Shown one piece after another: positions 62,599 to 64,000 of a DNA stretch of 64,000 bases. The stretch spans positions 124,001-188,000 of the forward strand of contig NZ_CANLQB010000004.1 in NCBI RefSeq assembly GCF_947493125.1. The letters run 5' to 3'. The notes beneath the pieces are model-generated. The model had not been told where the DNA came from. It made no database searches and saw only the letters and a list, made by a program, of their open reading frames with translations. Within the stretch, counting starts at the first letter, position 1. Every line of letters starts with the position of its first letter. This stretch comes from an uncultured Roseobacter sp. (lineage in GTDB: Bacteria; Pseudomonadota; Alphaproteobacteria; Rhodobacterales; Rhodobacteraceae). The position numbers were made by a program, and so were the translations under genes.

Positions 62599-63438
62599 CT
62601 AGCGCCCGCTGCGCGCGAGAAAGGCCAGCCGTTCGAAGAGATGCACGTCCTGCTCGTTCTTGAGCAGCGCGCCGTGCAGCTTTGGCAGCGCGTTGGCGCC
62701 GGAGCTCTTCAGATCCTCGGCGGTCAGGTCTTCGGCCAGCAGCAGCTTCAGCCAGTCGAGCACCTCGGAGGTCGAGGGCTTTTTCTTCAGCCCGGCCTGA
62801 TCCCGGATCTCGTAGAACTGTGTCAGTGCCGTGGTGAGCAGCGCGTCCTTGATGCCGGGGAAATGCACCTCGACGATCTGGCGCAAGGTCTCCATCTCGG
62901 GAAAGCGGATGTAGTGGAAGAAGCAGCGGCGCAGGAAGGCGTCAGGCAGCTCCTTTTCATTGTTGGAGGTGATGATCACGATAGGCCGATGCCGCGCCCT
63001 GATGGTCTCACCGGTCTCGTAGACGAAGAACTCCATCTTATCGAGTTCCTGCAGCAGATCGTTCGGAAATTCGATATCGGCCTTGTCGATTTCATCGATC
63101 AGCAGCACCACCTTCTGATCAGCCTCGAACGCCTCCCAGAGCTTGCCCTTGCGGATATAGTTGGCGACGTCATGCACCCGTTCGTCACCAAGCTGGCTGT
63201 CGCGCAGCCGGCTGACGGCATCATATTCGTAAAGTCCCTGTTGCGCGCGGGTGGTGGATTTGATGTTCCATTCGATCATCGGCAGATCGAGGGCGCTACT
63301 GACCTGGCGCGCCAGTTCCGTCTTGCCGGTGCCGGGTTCGCCTTTGACGAGAAGAGGCCGTTCCAAAGTCACGGCCGCGTTAACCGCGATCGTCAGATCG
63401 TCCGTGGCGATATAGTCTGCGGTGCCTTGGAATTTCAT
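62599..63438 (-). CDS. MoxR-family AAA+ ATPase
   Basis: 279 residues. Walker A GEPGTGKT is at 33-40, Walker B VLLIDEIDKAD at about 103-113, and the C-terminal helical lid follows (VEVHFPGIKDALLTTALTQFYEIR). MoxR ATPases act with VWA proteins as chaperones that mature metalloenzymes; the VWA gene at 59269 is 2 kb downstream on the same strand. Cytosolic. No coupled gene starts immediately next to it. Confidence 0.95.
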   Translation of the reverse strand: MKFQGTADYIATDDLTIAVNAAVTLERPLLVKGEPGTGKTELARQVSSALDLPMIEWNIKSTTRAQQGLYEYDAVSRLRDSQLGDERVHDVANYIRKGKLWEAFEADQKVVLLIDEIDKADIEFPNDLLQELDKMEFFVYETGETIRARHRPIVIITSNNEKELPDAFLRRCFFHYIRFPEMETLRQIVEVHFPGIKDALLTTALTQFYEIRDQAGLKKKPSTSEVLDWLKLLLAEDLTAEDLKSSGANALPKLHGALLKNEQDVHLFERLAFLARSGR

Positions 63439-63606
63439 GTTCTGTCAACCCCTTGTGACGCCCTGAGTTGTGATGCTTTTAGCCGTATTTCTTCAGGATT
63501 GTGTAGTGACAATTGATAGGACGTGCGGTAGATCGTGGCGCACGGGGGCACTTGGCCTAGGGACAAGTAGCGAATGACAGACGTTAGCCATGTTGAGGGG
63601 AAGCCA

Positions 63607-64000
63607 ATGAAACAGGAACTGTTTCTGCCGGATGATTACCGCCCGGCTGAAGACGAGCCGTTCATGAACGAACGCCAGGTGGAGTATTTTCGCCGAAAAC
63701 TGTTGAACTGGCGCGCTGAGCTTCTCGCCGGCAGCCGCGACACCATCGAAGGGCTGCAGGATGGCACTCGGAACATACCCGATGTCGCCGACCGCGCGTC
63801 TGAGGAAACCGACCGCGCGCTGGAGCTGCGCACCCGGGACCGTCAGCGCAAGCTGGTGAGCAAGATCGACGGGGCGCTGCGACGTATCGAAGAGGGTGAG
63901 TTCGGCTACTGCTCGGTCACCGGGGAGCCGATTTCGCTGAAGCGGCTGGATGCACGTCCGATTGCGACCATGAGCCTCGAAGCGCAGGAGCGCCACGAGC
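63607..64000 (+). CDS. dksA: RNA polymerase-binding transcription factor DksA (partial)
   Basis: Cut by the window edge; 131 residues are visible. The coiled-coil (about 22-95) has the tip motif DVADRA (Asp59, Asp62), which inserts into the RNA polymerase secondary channel to support the ppGpp response. The zinc-finger region keeps Cys102, but the other three positions of the usual four-cysteine site are Thr105, Ser123 and Ala126, so zinc cannot be held in the normal way. One-cysteine DksA proteins are known from Rhodobacter and remain active. AGGGGAA precedes the ATG. Confidence 0.95.
   Translation, partial: MKQELFLPDDYRPAEDEPFMNERQVEYFRRKLLNWRAELLAGSRDTIEGLQDGTRNIPDVADRASEETDRALELRTRDRQRKLVSKIDGALRRIEEGEFGYCSVTGEPISLKRLDARPIATMSLEAQERHE

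Overview
The window is a chromosomal segment of an alphaproteobacterium of the Rhodobacterales (Roseobacter group / Rhodobacteraceae sense); the genus cannot be fixed from the sequence. The indications are high GC, a C4-pathway 5-aminolevulinate synthase (HemA) behind an FnrL-like box, a DksA with one of the four zinc cysteines, a TakP-type alpha-keto-acid TRAP transporter, a VPLPA-CTERM sorting signal, and small lipoprotein, DUF and PIN families typical of the group. No phage, insertion sequence, integrase, CRISPR array or rRNA is visible. Coding density is high and most genes are core or group-conserved.

Layout. 0-4 kb: a truncated cytochrome P450 and tpiA on the minus strand, a decayed VPLPA-CTERM exported-protein gene, then sufT, a sugar/maltose-type O-acetyltransferase and sufA (Fe-S assembly, minus). 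4-8 kb: a flavin monooxygenase with an NTF2-like N-terminal domain, preceded by helically phased 11-bp repeats and a 24-bp palindrome; an exported hydratase-fold protein; a DUF3775 protein; and a membrane/coiled-coil orphan. 8-16 kb: a RimB-RimK-like fusion, an NfeD/SPFH pair, a short membrane protein, tgt, a soluble chemotaxis-signalling-like protein and lon. 16-23 kb: three tRNA genes (Val-CAC, Val-UAC, Asp-GUC), a histidine phosphatase, two small paralogous orphans, pirin, an SGNH hydrolase, a fluoroacetate-dehalogenase-like hydrolase and an M20 peptidase.

23-36 kb holds housekeeping genes: hemA, a RodZ-like protein, ispG, a DsbA-like oxidoreductase with a BepA-like M48 protease, an aminotransferase, amiC, a class A penicillin-binding protein, prfB and a DUF2189 membrane protein. 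36-39 kb: a Rieske oxygenase with a small partner and an XRE regulator. 39-42.4 kb: the ilvI-(exported orphan)-ilvH operon, preceded by a readable attenuator: leader peptide rich in Leu/Val/Ile, antiterminator and terminator. 42.4-50 kb: a second soluble chemotaxis-like protein, a NarL/FixJ-type two-component system, and the divergent TRAP operon it probably controls.

50-64 kb: small membrane proteins, the leucyl/arginyl-tRNA-protein transferase (bpt), RDD and DUF2852 proteins, glnE with an overlapping small gene, a DUF6778-type lipoprotein, an RlmI-like methyltransferase, a PIN protein, an HtpX-like protease, a CoxE-like VWA protein with a 55-residue membrane protein upstream, a DUF2927 lipoprotein, a GNAT acetyltransferase, a MoxR AAA+ ATPase and the start of dksA.

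The strongest non-routine signals are the ilv attenuator, the phased repeats and palindrome before the monooxygenase, paired inverted repeats between DUF2852 and glnE, the VPLPA-CTERM pseudogene, the tandem paralogous orphans at 18 kb, and the enlarged TRAP permeases.
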